Origin: JBEKHI01 sp050012355
GTDB taxonomy: Bacteria; Actinomycetota; Actinomycetes; Streptosporangiales; Streptosporangiaceae
Length of the DNA stretch: 54,437 nt
Assembly (NCBI GenBank): GCA_050012355.1
Contig: JBEKHI010000012.1
Coordinates: forward strand, 1 to 54,437
Direction: 5' to 3'
A model generated the notes under the pieces. That model ran no database searches and was not told where the DNA came from. It saw nothing but the letters and a program-made list of their open reading frames with translations. The position numbers and the translations under genes were made by a program. This document shows positions 1 through 8,081 of this stretch, one piece after another (within the stretch, counting starts at the first letter, position 1; each line of letters starts with the position of its first letter).

Positions 1-540
1 GACGGCCGCCTCCGCCGCGCCGAGCAGACAGCACAGCCGGAACAGCGCGCCGGTCTTGCGCCCAGCGAGTTCCAGGTAGGCGGGCACCGGAAGCTCGGTG
101 TCAAAGGCGCGCTCGGTGTCGAGCAGCTGGCCGGAGGCGAGTTCGGCGGCGGTGCGCGCGGCCAGCTTGTCCACGCCGCGGCCGAGCGCGGCCGCCTCGG
201 TGCCCGCGAGCGCGAAGCAGCCGAGCCCGGCGAGGGCCGCGCGCTCGGCGCCCACGGTGACGTGGGCGGCGGGCAGGTCGCGGCGGATGGCGGCCCGGTC
301 GATCACGTCGTCGTGCAGCAGCGAGGCCAGGTGCATCAGCTCGACGACCGCACCGAGCCGGACGAGCCGGGTAGCGTCCGGCGTGCCGAACGCCGCGCAG
401 GCCGCTACCAGCATCGGCCGCAGTCCCTTGCCGTGACGGCGGGCGAGCGCGACGGCGGGCTCGCGCAACGATCCGGGCAGCCCGTCCGCCAGCTGTTCCA
501 CCTGGCGCGCCACCTGCTCCGCGAACACGGTCGTAGTCAT
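1..540 (-). CDS. Polyprenyl diphosphate synthase, 5' part only
   Basis: Trans-prenyltransferase that condenses isopentenyl diphosphate onto allylic diphosphates to make long-chain or geranylgeranyl diphosphates for menaquinone, carotenoid or terpenoid synthesis. The reverse strand encodes 180 residues before the window ends. GKGLRP lies at residues 38-42 and the first aspartate-rich motif LLHDDVID at 75-81 (DDxxD = DDVID), with RRDLPAAH just after it. The second aspartate-rich motif would lie beyond the window. In the usual LAGD segment I read LAGLG (residues 103-107), so that Asp is not conserved. ATG at 540 is taken as start; an in-frame ATG nine bases upstream (549) is an alternative. It is divergent from the peptidase gene. 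Family is certain; product chain length is not. Confidence 0.9.
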   Translation of the reverse strand, partial: MTTTVFAEQVARQVEQLADGLPGSLREPAVALARRHGKGLRPMLVAACAAFGTPDATRLVRLGAVVELMHLASLLHDDVIDRAAIRRDLPAAHVTVGAERAALAGLGCFALAGTEAAALGRGVDKLAARTAAELASGQLLDTERAFDTELPVPAYLELAGRKTGALFRLCCLLGAAEAAV

Positions 541-665
541 CGACCGCATATCACCACCGCGCGCTGCCATCTGGCTGTCACGCCGCTGTCGGCCGGGCAC
601 TGACAGCGCTTTGACAGCGCGGACATCGATGATGCGCGCAAAGCATCTGCAAGAGAGGCGAGGAT

Positions 666-1973
666 GTGAAACGAACTCTGATGGCGGTGGGCATAGTTGC
701 CCTCGGGCTGCTGTCCGTATCCGTACCGGCCCAAGCCGTCGCCCGCCCGTCGGCGCCCCCGGTCGCGGCGGCGCGCCCACAGCACTTCAAGCTCCCGTCC
801 GATGTCCGCCAGCTGTGCCCGGCGGCAAAGCCCGGCTACATGTCCTGCCTGGCGCTGGTCAGGACCAACGTTCCCAAGGGATACCGGCCATACCGCGGCC
901 CTTACGGCCGTGACGGCATCACGCCCGCGGGCGACGAATCCGGCGGTGGCTGGTCTCCCACCAACCTGCAGGGCGCCTACAACCTGTCGACGGCGTCCGC
1001 CGACGACGGCAAGGGTGAGACGGTGGCGCTGATCGACGCCTACGACGACCCGAACGCCGAGTCCGACCTGGCCGCGTACCGATCCGAGTACGATCTGCCG
1101 GCGTGCACGACGGCGAACGGCTGTTTCGAGAAGCTCAATGAATACGGTGCCGAAGGCGACTATCCGTCACCTAGCGGCGGCTGGGCGGGCGAGGAATCGC
1201 TAGATGTCGACATGGTGTCGGCGATCTGCCCGAACTGCCACATCATGCTGGTTGAAGCAGCCTCCAACAGCTCCCACGACCTGGGACAGTCGGTCGATAC
1301 CGCGGTGTCGAACGGGGCCGAGTTCGTCTCCAACAGCTACGGCACCACTTTTCTTGGTGAGCCGTATGAGGACCCGACCGAGTCTGAATGGGACGTCGAC
1401 TACGACCATCCGGGCGTTGTGATCACCGCGTCCGCGGGAGATTCCGGGTACGGCGTGGAATATCCGGCCGCATCCCAGTACGTGACCTCGGTCGGCGGAA
1501 CGTCGCTGCTTCAGGCGGAGAACAGCAGGAACTGGTCCGAGATCGCCTGGTCGGGCACCGGGTCTGGATGCTCGGAATATGAGTCCAAGCCTTACTGGCA
1601 AACCGACACCGGATGTTCCATGCGCACCGACAACGACGTGTCCGCGGTGGCCGATCCGAACACTGGGGTCGCTATCTACGACACTTACGACCCATCGGCG
1701 GATGGTCTCGAAGATGGGTGGAACATCATCGGCGGCACGAGCGTATCGTCACCCATCATCGCGTCGGTATACGCGCTCGCGGGTACTCCCGCCGCGGGCA
1801 CCTACCCGGCGAGCTACCCCTATACGAACTCTGGTGATCTGTATGACATCACCGCTGGCACCAACACCCCGAGCGGTTGCTCGCCCAACTACCTGTGCAT
1901 AGCCGGGCCTGGCTATGACGGTCCGACCGGACTTGGCACCCCGGATGGGACAGGTGCCTTCCAGGTTCCCTGA
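666..1973 (+). CDS. Secreted S53 (sedolisin/kumamolisin-type) serine peptidase
   Basis: Secreted endopeptidase of the Ser-Glu-Asp sedolisin family, 435 residues. Residues 1-24 form a signal peptide ending AQA. The catalytic Glu and Asp fit E176 and D180 in GEESLD, the oxyanion Asp is D259 in ASAGDSG, and the nucleophile is S359 in GGTSVSSP. DITAGTN (394-400) matches the C-terminal calcium site. Only about 80 residues separate the signal peptide from the catalytic domain, so the large pro-kumamolisin propeptide usual in the family is absent. Paired cysteines (147/153, 188/191) suggest disulfides. GTG at 666 is chosen because GAGGCGAGG precedes it; an ATG two bases earlier is out of frame. It ends head-to-head with the next gene at a strong terminator. 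Confidence 0.9.
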   Translation: MKRTLMAVGIVALGLLSVSVPAQAVARPSAPPVAAARPQHFKLPSDVRQLCPAAKPGYMSCLALVRTNVPKGYRPYRGPYGRDGITPAGDESGGGWSPTNLQGAYNLSTASADDGKGETVALIDAYDDPNAESDLAAYRSEYDLPACTTANGCFEKLNEYGAEGDYPSPSGGWAGEESLDVDMVSAICPNCHIMLVEAASNSSHDLGQSVDTAVSNGAEFVSNSYGTTFLGEPYEDPTESEWDVDYDHPGVVITASAGDSGYGVEYPAASQYVTSVGGTSLLQAENSRNWSEIAWSGTGSGCSEYESKPYWQTDTGCSMRTDNDVSAVADPNTGVAIYDTYDPSADGLEDGWNIIGGTSVSSPIIASVYALAGTPAAGTYPASYPYTNSGDLYDITAGTNTPSGCSPNYLCIAGPGYDGPTGLGTPDGTGAFQVP

Positions 1974-1984
1974 CCCGCTGCCGG

Positions 1985-2014
1985 CGCCCCGCCGGCGTCT
2001 TGACCGGCGGGGCG
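1985..2014. terminator. Bidirectional hairpin terminator
   Basis: A perfect 11-bp stem, CGCCCCGCCGG (1985-1995) with CCGGCGGGGCG (2004-2014), and an 8-nt loop lies between two convergent genes. It can serve both. There is no clear T-tract, as is common in GC-rich actinobacteria. Confidence 0.8.
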
Positions 2015-2023
2015 TTCGCGGCT

Positions 2024-3529
2024 TCACGGCGTTTCCAGCGTCCCGGTGTAGACCGCCAGCTGGTACAGGGTGTTGTAGATCGATTCCTGGTTGAAGTAGG
2101 CGATGAGCTCCTGGAACGTCATTCCGACGGCGTCGCCGAGGATGATCATGAGCGTGTAAGCGGAGTCGGCCTCGTTGTCAGTGATGATTCCGCCGGCGCC
2201 GCCACTGGCCGGGGCGGTGGTGAGGAATGTCCCCGGATCCTGTAGCGCGTTGACGACCACGTCGTAGTACTTGTCGTAGAACTCCGACGCGTAGGCCTGC
2301 GCGGTCGCCTGGTTGTAAGCGGTGCCGGTATCCGACGCTAGCCTGTCGATCACTACCTGGCCGTTCATGTAGATGAGATTGATCGCCAGCAGCCCGGACA
2401 GCGATTGCGACAGGAAGTCATCCTGAGCGGCGTTGGTGATCGCGTTGCCGTTGGTGGCGGGGATGTCGTAGTAGCTCTCGACCGAGCCCAAGATGTCGCA
2501 TTCCCCGAGTGCTGGCAGCACGTAGATGTCACCGGGGCCGCCCTGGCAGGCGATCGCGCCGGAATCGGCGGCCAGATGGAACCACTGCGACCAGATCATG
2601 TTCTGCATCGCAGAGATGATGTCATCGCCGAAATCCACGGTCACGGTCACCGCTATGGCGTCCACCGTGCTTGAGGTGTACCCGCTTGTCCGGCCGACCT
2701 TCTCGATGTTCGTGCCGACCACGGGGGCGGCCGTCCCCGTGGACCCACTGGGTACTCCCGCGATCGTGACCCCGAGTTCGCTGAGTGTGGAGTCCATCCG
2801 CGACAGGAAGGAGTTGAAGGAGCTGTCGGACGCCACGCACATGCCGACCGCCGGGTGGCTGGTGCTGATCGGCTCCATCAGATCGTCAGCGAACGTCGCC
2901 TGCCAGGCGGAGCTCGACTGCGTGTCGAGCTGCGCGATGGCCGCGTCCACGTCGCTGATCGTGGCGGCGCGCTTGAACGTGGCGACGCCATAATCGGAGG
3001 TTCCCGAATCCGCTACGGCTGGCTGGATGATCTCCTGTCCTGGGGTCGCCTCGCTGTCCATGGCGATGACGTGGTTGGCCGACAGCAAGCAGACCGTGTT
3101 GTCGGTGGTGTCGATGACAAAGCAGCCGAGTGTTCCGAAATTGCTCTCGTCGGCGTTGATGTTCTGGATGCTGCACCCCTGGACGAGCGGACGGTACACC
3201 CCGTCGATCGGGCCGGTGTCCTCAATGACGTCCGGGGCGATTTTGCCGGAACCCGAGCTGGCGTATACCGGTCCCGCCTCGACGATGTCGACGCCGTAAC
3301 TCACCCCGTCGACCTCAACGGTCTCCGGCAGCAGCAGCCGCCTCGACACGGCGCCCGCCGGGAGCTTGTGCTCGACGAACGCGATGATTACCGGCTCCTC
3401 GGTGACCTTTCCCGCGCGGCGGCGGAAGCCGACACCGCACCCGGTGAAGTTGCGGTCCCGGCCGTGCTCGGCGAAAAGCTGGTCCTTGCCCTTGATCAGG
3501 GCGGCCTGGACGTCTGGTTCGATGCTCAC
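2024..3529 (-). CDS. Trypsin-fold peptidase-like protein
   Basis: A 501-residue protein with a chymotrypsin-like triad recognisable by eye: H153 in LLSANHVIA, D195 in DVDAAIAQLD and S323 in AADSGAI. No signal peptide or transmembrane segment is evident, so it is either cytoplasmic or exported with its neighbour. The N-terminal 100 residues (FTGCGVGF, then EEPVIIAFVEHK) resemble the lead-in of bacterial trypsin-like proteins with an HxLPAG-type segment. About 150 acidic residues follow the serine and have no motif I recognise. GTG start overlaps the stop of the Tat protein upstream (GTGA), so the two are translationally coupled. The substrate is unknown. Confidence 0.75.
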   Translation of the reverse strand: MSIEPDVQAALIKGKDQLFAEHGRDRNFTGCGVGFRRRAGKVTEEPVIIAFVEHKLPAGAVSRRLLLPETVEVDGVSYGVDIVEAGPVYASSGSGKIAPDVIEDTGPIDGVYRPLVQGCSIQNINADESNFGTLGCFVIDTTDNTVCLLSANHVIAMDSEATPGQEIIQPAVADSGTSDYGVATFKRAATISDVDAAIAQLDTQSSSAWQATFADDLMEPISTSHPAVGMCVASDSSFNSFLSRMDSTLSELGVTIAGVPSGSTGTAAPVVGTNIEKVGRTSGYTSSTVDAIAVTVTVDFGDDIISAMQNMIWSQWFHLAADSGAIACQGGPGDIYVLPALGECDILGSVESYYDIPATNGNAITNAAQDDFLSQSLSGLLAINLIYMNGQVVIDRLASDTGTAYNQATAQAYASEFYDKYYDVVVNALQDPGTFLTTAPASGGAGGIITDNEADSAYTLMIILGDAVGMTFQELIAYFNQESIYNTLYQLAVYTGTLETP

Positions 3530-4143
3530 CGGATCCCCCTCAGCTCCGCGATGTGCGCGAGAGTGCCGCGGTCACGCATCCGGGTGAGGACTCCGGTCCA
3601 GGTCTCGGCGAGGTTCTCGCAATCGGAACCCTGTTGTCCTGACCAGGCGGCGATGGCCAGCGTGACCACCCCCGCTATCTGGGCCCGGCCGGCCGGAGAG
3701 CCTGCGTAGCTCGCTATGCCGTCAAGCAGCCTGGCCTGGCTCTGGCCGAGCAGACCCGCGGCGAGCAGCGCGTCGGCGCCGTCCTGGGTCAGCGCCAGCC
3801 GCTGCGCGGAGAGCCGGCCAGTGGCGCCGAGCACCCGGGACGCGGTCGGGGTCGCGAACTGCGTGAACACCGGGAACCGGGCCGGGACCTCCGTAAAGGC
3901 GCGGCGCACGACCGGCGAGCTGGCCCGCGTTCCCTTGGCGACGGCGGCCGTCGCGCCGGCCGTGGCCGGGAAGACCGCCGCGACGCGAGCGACGGCCAGC
4001 ACCATGTCGCGCTGCCGTGATGACAGCGGGCCCGCCGTCGTCCGTCCGGGCAGGGCGACCGCGGCCGTTCCCGCGACCCCAGCGGTGCCGATGAAACCGC
4101 GTCGTGTGATCGAATGCCGAGTCAAATCTGGATCGGGAACCAT
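3526..4143 (-). CDS. Tat-exported protein of unknown function
   Basis: 205 residues with an N-terminal twin-arginine signal: TRRGFIGTAGVAG at about residues 13-25, then an Ala/Gly-rich hydrophobic stretch ending near ALPGRTTAG. The mature part is Ala-rich and helical, with no catalytic motif recognised. It carries one Cys near the C-terminus (DCENLAETW). ATG at 4143 is preferred to an upstream TTG because GGAGG lies seven bases before it and the Tat motif then sits at the usual distance. Its stop overlaps the GTG of the trypsin-fold gene, suggesting that the two products act together, for example as exported partner and peptidase. That role is inference. Confidence 0.7.
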   Translation of the reverse strand: MVPDPDLTRHSITRRGFIGTAGVAGTAAVALPGRTTAGPLSSRQRDMVLAVARVAAVFPATAGATAAVAKGTRASSPVVRRAFTEVPARFPVFTQFATPTASRVLGATGRLSAQRLALTQDGADALLAAGLLGQSQARLLDGIASYAGSPAGRAQIAGVVTLAIAAWSGQQGSDCENLAETWTGVLTRMRDRGTLAHIAELRGIR

Positions 4144-4345
4144 GCGAGCGCCTCCGTTCGCGCCATCAGACAATGAAGATTCAGTCGCAGGGTTCCATAG
4201 GCGGCTGCCGGTCCGCTGTCATGGCGCTGCCGAGCCCACTGACGGGTGATCTTCTTTCGGTGGCCGCACCGTTCGCTTATGTCCATAATGGGATGCATTA
4301 CGTGATTGTTTGATACCTCTAGGGTGTTACCCGGTGGAGCCGTAG

Positions 4346-5980
4346 ATGACGGATGGCGCACAGCCAGGGCTGCCGCGCCGGGATGAACCCGGCCTGGCCG
4401 AACTGGCCGCGTTCACTGTGGATCACCGTGGTCTGGTGACCAGCTGGCCCAGCAGCGCCGCGCGGCTGTTCGGGCAGTCCGCAACCGAGGCAGCCGGTCG
4501 CGACGTCTCGGATGTGCTGCTGACCAGCCCGGGACAGCACGAGCTCGTCCGGCAGGCGCTGGCCGAGGTCGCGGCTGGCCGGGTCTGGGCCGCGACCGTG
4601 GCGGGCGGACGGCTCGGCGACGGTCGGTTCGCGATCCGCTGGGAGCCGATGGACGGCTCGGGTGAGAAGCCGGGCGCCTTGGTGATCGTCGAGCGGGCGT
4701 GGCCGCCGGCTCGGCCCGCCTGGCTCTCCGAGGCGGCGGGCGGGATCGGCGACTCCCTTGATCTCGACCGGACGACCGCGGAGATCCTCGGCATCACCGT
4801 CCCCGCGTTCGCGGACGCCGCTAACGTCTACATCGCCGAGTACCTGCTGGCGGCCGACGATACCGAGTCACCCTGGACCAGCCGGAGGACCGCGGTACGG
4901 CGGCTGGGAAGCCGCTTCGCTGGTGAGGCGGCGGCCGTCGGGGCGCGGTTGATGCCGCCGGGCGAGGTGTTCGTGTTCGACCAGGGCACGCCAGGTTTCC
5001 GTGCGATGACAACCGGCCAGCCGATCACGTTCGGTCAGCTCGACGAGCAGACCACGCAGCGCGTCGGCCGCCATCCCGGCGGTAGCGAGTTCCTCGCGAA
5101 CTACGGTTCCTTCCTCGCGATGCCACTCGCCACCCGCGGCACCGAGGTCGGATGCATGATGTTCGCGCGCACGATGTCGAGCCCGGCGTTTGGCGAGAGT
5201 GATCTGCCCCATGCGGGTGAGTTCGCGGCCCGGGCGGCGGCGGGGATCGACAACGCCCGTCTCTACCACAAGGAACGGCGGATGGCGCAGGCGCTGCAGC
5301 ACGGGCTGCTGCCGCCGGAACCCGACGCGCCGCCCGGGCTCGAGATAGCCAGCCGTTATGTCCCGGTTGGTTCGAACATCGTCGGCGGTGACTGGCACGA
5401 CGTCATCGCGTTGCCAGGCGGACGCGCGGCCCTCGTGATCGGCGACGCCATGGGGCACGGCCCGGAGGCGGCCGCCGCGATGGTGCAACTGCGGACCGCG
5501 GCCCGCGTGCTTGCCGATCAGCAGCTGCCACCCCGGCAGGTGCTGCGCGGGCTGGACCGCATCATCGCGACGTTCGGTGCCGCGCCGTTCGCGACCTGTG
5601 TCTGCTCGATGATCGACCCGACGGGATCGTGCCTGTCCAGCCGGGCGGGCCACCCGCCGCCGGTTCTCGTCCTGCCAGCTGGCGCGGCCAAGCTGCTCGA
5701 TCTTCCGCCCGGGCTGCCGCTCGGGCTCGGCGAGGAGGCTTTCGAGGAGACACTGACCAGCCTGCCGGTCGGCGCCACCCTCGCGCTTTACACCGACGGG
5801 CTGGTAGAAAGCCGGATCCGGCCGATCGACGAAGGCCTCGCCGACCTGTGCACCGCGCTCACCGATGCCCTATCCGACCCACTGGCCACCCTCGACGCCG
5901 TCTGCGAGACGGTCATCACCAGACTCGCCATGAACGGCGGCGACGACATCACCCTGGTCCTCGCCCGCATCCGCCCCTAG
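4346..5980 (+). CDS. PAS-GAF-PP2C (SpoIIE/RsbU-type) serine phosphatase
   Basis: Cytosolic sensor phosphatase of 544 residues that probably dephosphorylates an anti-sigma-factor antagonist. The order is a PAS-like domain (about 15-120, FTVDHRGLVTSWPSSAARLF), a GAF domain (about 130-305, with GCMMFARTMSSPAF), then a linker helix MAQALQHGLLPP and the PP2C domain. Metal-site motifs are visible: GGDWHD (about 347), GDAMGHG (about 365), LYTDGLVE (about 480) and DDITLVL (about 532). The start has GGTGGAG six bases upstream. No antagonist or anti-sigma gene is adjacent, so the target is encoded elsewhere. It is followed by a long repeat-bearing intergenic region. Confidence 0.92.
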   Translation: MTDGAQPGLPRRDEPGLAELAAFTVDHRGLVTSWPSSAARLFGQSATEAAGRDVSDVLLTSPGQHELVRQALAEVAAGRVWAATVAGGRLGDGRFAIRWEPMDGSGEKPGALVIVERAWPPARPAWLSEAAGGIGDSLDLDRTTAEILGITVPAFADAANVYIAEYLLAADDTESPWTSRRTAVRRLGSRFAGEAAAVGARLMPPGEVFVFDQGTPGFRAMTTGQPITFGQLDEQTTQRVGRHPGGSEFLANYGSFLAMPLATRGTEVGCMMFARTMSSPAFGESDLPHAGEFAARAAAGIDNARLYHKERRMAQALQHGLLPPEPDAPPGLEIASRYVPVGSNIVGGDWHDVIALPGGRAALVIGDAMGHGPEAAAAMVQLRTAARVLADQQLPPRQVLRGLDRIIATFGAAPFATCVCSMIDPTGSCLSSRAGHPPPVLVLPAGAAKLLDLPPGLPLGLGEEAFEETLTSLPVGATLALYTDGLVESRIRPIDEGLADLCTALTDALSDPLATLDAVCETVITRLAMNGGDDITLVLARIRP

Positions 5981-6009
5981 CCGGGTGGATCTCCTGCCTA
6001 GCGGTACCC

Positions 6010-6044
6010 ACGACCCCAGCGATGGGCCATCGACGGCGCTGTAG
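6010..6044 (+). repeat. Dispersed repeat Y, copy 1
   Basis: Contains CCCCAGCGATG, then GGCCATCGA, then GGCGCT and TAG. Three other intergenic copies occur in this window (near 14.7, 20.2 and 26.2 kb). CGATGG and CCATCG around a central G form a short palindrome. Unlike the other copies it has no long second arm. Confidence 0.6.
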
Positions 6045-6077
6045 AAGACGCTTGCCGCTGTCGCCAGGATCCCGATT

Positions 6078-6114
6078 GGTTCGCAAACCGGACATTCATG
6101 TCATCTCGCTCTGC
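6078..6114 (+). repeat. Dispersed repeat Z, copy 1
   Basis: Begins GGTTCGCAAACCGGACAT and continues to CATCTCG. It matches the copy near 26.3 kb (GGTTCGCGAACCGGACAT, then CATCTCG). At both loci it lies between a Y module and a W module. Confidence 0.6.
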
Positions 6115-6126
6115 CGCCGCGCCCGG

Positions 6127-6176
6127 TGATTGTGGTTGCGTTACCCGAACTCTGAGCCGGGCGCACGGCAGCAGAG
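6127..6176 (-). repeat. Dispersed palindromic repeat W, copy E (diverged)
   Basis: Read on the minus strand it has the W plan, with inner stem CCCG and CGGG around a loop containing CAGAG. It lies back-to-back with copy A, so ATTGTGG here and CCACAAT beyond copy A enclose a larger inverted pair. Confidence 0.5.
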
Positions 6177-6181
6177 CGTTC

Positions 6182-6235
6182 CTGGTGAGTGTCGCACCAA
6201 CCAGCAAAGAGGCTGGTTAATGCAGCACTGACCAC
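6182..6235 (+). repeat. Dispersed palindromic repeat W, copy A
   Basis: Outer arm begins CTGGTGAGTG and the partner side ends GCAGCACTGACCAC. The inner stem AACCAGC and GCTGGTT is a perfect 7 bp around the loop AAAGAG. The same element recurs near 9.1, 19.4 and 26.4 kb. Confidence 0.7.
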
Positions 6236-6884
6236 AATTACTCGAGCGCAGGGGCGGCGATGCCGGTCGGCGAAACCGGTCGATAGTGCCCCAAACCACT
6301 TCCTCGGCTCGATCCGTGATCGCGTGCCTCTCGTCACGGGTAACCCGGTATGGGGTGGTTAATCCCAGGTAATAAACCGTATCACGAAGAGATAACTGAA
6401 ATGATCGCCAGTCCGAGCGGTACTCCGGTGACTTGTTTTGGGAGGTGGTTGCCGCGACGCGGTATATCGCGAGTCGCATCCCGTCCCAGCGGACACGGAT
6501 CTCATCAAGTTCGCTATGGAAAATTGGCGCTCTCGAGTGCGAACGCAGCGTGACAAAGCGTGTACTTAAGCATCTGGTGCTCTTGTTTTGCGCGCGGGCG
6601 TCCGGAGCGTGCAGGCGGGCATGTAAGCGTTCGTGACAGCTTGCATTCGGCCGGAAAGAAATGCACCCGCTAATCATAAAATCGCAGGTGAGAGGCCTAC
6701 AGCTAAAATTTATGGCCGCATGGTAGGTAACTAAAACTCTTTTGTCCAATTCTTGCATATTTGTACCAGGGGCGCTTACGATGCCGTGTTGTCAGGCGCT
6801 CCGAAGGCGGCCGGGGGGACACAGCGACTTATGTGCGCTCGTCCAGCCTTCGCAGTGAGCGCGACTTTTTCCGGAAGGAGCCCT

Positions 6885-7652
6885 TTGGGCTGCCCACGCA
6901 AGAAACCAGTACGATCCCGAATTCCGAACCGGCTGCGAAGCGTCGCCGCGCCAACACTGTTCAGTTTGGCCGCGGCGGCGTTTGCCTTGTCAGCGCAGGT
7001 GACCGCGGGCCCGGCGTTGGCCAGCACGGCCACGCACCACGCCAGGTCCGCCGCTCAACCGGGAGAGGTCAACCTGCTGTCGGCCGTCCGCTCGACCGCC
7101 GCGCAGAAGCCGGCCGTCAGCCTGCCGGCCAAGTACACCGTCCAGGCGGGTGATTCGCTGAGCGCGATCGCCCAGAAGTTCTACCAGGATCCAGACGCGT
7201 GGCCGGTGCTCTACTGGGCCAATCGCAGTCAGATCCACTGGGCGGACAGCATCAACGCGGGACAGGTCCTGACTGTCCCCGTCAAGCCCGCGCGGATTCC
7301 GGCCGCGCCCTCGGAACTCACGTCGGCGCCGAGCGCCGCGGCGGCTGCCACCGACAGCACCGCGCAGTCCGCTCCGGCCGCGACGGAGACTGCCGACCAG
7401 AGCGCGAGCAGCTACTCGGGCAGCGGCTCGTTCCAGCAGTGCGTCATCGAACGGGAGTCCGGCGGCGACAGCCAGGTAGTGAGCTCCGGCGGCTACTACG
7501 GTCTCTACCAGTTCAGCGCCTCGACCTGGGCTGAATATGGCGGGAACTCCGCTGACTACGGCGACGCCAGCGTCGCTGAGCAGAACGAGGTGTTCGATAA
7601 CGCCATCGCCGCCGGCGGCCAGTCCAACTGGTCAGCCTACGACGGCTGCTAA
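6885..7652 (+). CDS. Secreted LysM and transglycosylase-like (Rpf-type) cell-wall protein
   Basis: Exported peptidoglycan-binding and probably peptidoglycan-cleaving protein, as in resuscitation-promoting-factor-like muralytic enzymes. TTG at 6885 is chosen because GGAAGGAG ends five bases before it. It gives a 255-residue protein with a short basic N-region (RKKPVRSRIPNRLR), a hydrophobic core and an ALA cleavage site near residue 38. Upstream in-frame ATGs at 6753 and 6831 would add an unlikely extension. LysM follows (YTVQAGDSLSAIAQKFYQ to AGQVLTVPV), then an Ala/Ser/Thr-rich linker, then a C-terminal transglycosylase-like domain (CVIERESGGD, with E as candidate catalytic acid, then GGYYGLYQFS). 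It is preceded by the long leader region and followed by a strong terminator. Confidence 0.85.
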   Translation: MGCPRKKPVRSRIPNRLRSVAAPTLFSLAAAAFALSAQVTAGPALASTATHHARSAAQPGEVNLLSAVRSTAAQKPAVSLPAKYTVQAGDSLSAIAQKFYQDPDAWPVLYWANRSQIHWADSINAGQVLTVPVKPARIPAAPSELTSAPSAAAAATDSTAQSAPAATETADQSASSYSGSGSFQQCVIERESGGDSQVVSSGGYYGLYQFSASTWAEYGGNSADYGDASVAEQNEVFDNAIAAGGQSNWSAYDGC

Positions 7653-7715
7653 TTCGCACCAATCGCAGCACAGCGGGCGGCTTGCCGTCTTCGTTAAGCA
7701 TGCCTTCCCGCTAGG

Positions 7716-7746
7716 GCGGGCCAGCGGCTCATGGCCGCTGGCCCGC
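7716..7746 (+). terminator. Hairpin terminator after the LysM gene
   Basis: A perfect 12-bp stem, GCGGGCCAGCGG (7716-7727) with CCGCTGGCCCGC (7735-7746), and a 7-nt loop lie 64 bases after the LysM stop and before the dodecin gene. Confidence 0.75.
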
Positions 7747-7841
7747 AGCTGTCGTCACCCGTTCTCGGCGCCCGGGACGGGTACGGGCGCTTCGTCCGGG
7801 GTAAGCGGCCCGGTAGCAGATTCCGACCTCGGAGGTCATCC

Positions 7842-8060
7842 ATGTCAGAGAGCATCTACTCGGTCAGCGAGATTGTCGGCTCCTCGGCGGAGAGCATCGA
7901 CGACGCCGTTAAGGGAGCCGTGAGCCGCGCCGCCAAGACCCTGCACAACCTCGACTGGTTCCAGGTCACCGAGATCCGGGGCCGGATCGAGGAAGACGAG
8001 CACTGCCACTTCCAGGTGACGCTGAAGGTCGGCTTCCGGCTCGACGACCACGCCGTCTGA
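7842..8060 (+). CDS. Dodecin, flavin-storage protein
   Basis: A 72-residue dodecin. These small proteins form a hollow dodecamer in the cytosol that stores or buffers flavins. The family signature is clear: YSVSEIVGSSAESIDDAVKG at the N-terminus, the flavin-stacking Trp in LDWFQVTEIRGRI, and the final strand HFQVTLKVGFRLD. Length is typical. The start is fixed by GGAGGT seven bases upstream of ATG. It is a single gene behind the LysM terminator, convergent with the XRE regulator. Confidence 0.93.
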   Translation: MSESIYSVSEIVGSSAESIDDAVKGAVSRAAKTLHNLDWFQVTEIRGRIEEDEHCHFQVTLKVGFRLDDHAV

Positions 8061-8081
8061 GCTAGCCCCCGCCCACAGCGG

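Larger units (their letters stand above)
5981..6884. other. Long intergenic region with palindromic repeats and an AT-richer leader
   Basis: About 900 bases without a convincing gene. The first 250 bases hold four repeat modules listed separately. From about 6250 to 6780 the base composition falls well below that of the flanking genes and includes TAATCATAAAATCG and CTAAAATTTATGG, so it may be a long 5' leader or an imported segment. A 205-codon minus-strand frame here has no coding character (Cys/Arg/Ser-rich, running through the repeats) and is not called. I looked for a c-di-AMP (ydaO) riboswitch, expected before some actinobacterial wall hydrolases, and did not find its conserved core. 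Confidence 0.5.

Noticed and set aside
6141..6758. 205-codon minus-strand reading frame in the long intergenic region
   Set aside because: It runs through repeat copies A and E, is rich in Cys, Arg, Ser and His without any motif, has no Shine-Dalgarno, and its codon choice does not match the strong third-position G/C bias of the real genes.
6240..6884. Possible c-di-AMP (ydaO) riboswitch before the LysM gene
   Set aside because: GGGTAACCCGG and GGGGTGGTTAATCCC near 6340-6370 look faintly similar, but the conserved GGGGAACC and GGGGTGAAT blocks and the three-way core are not present in order.
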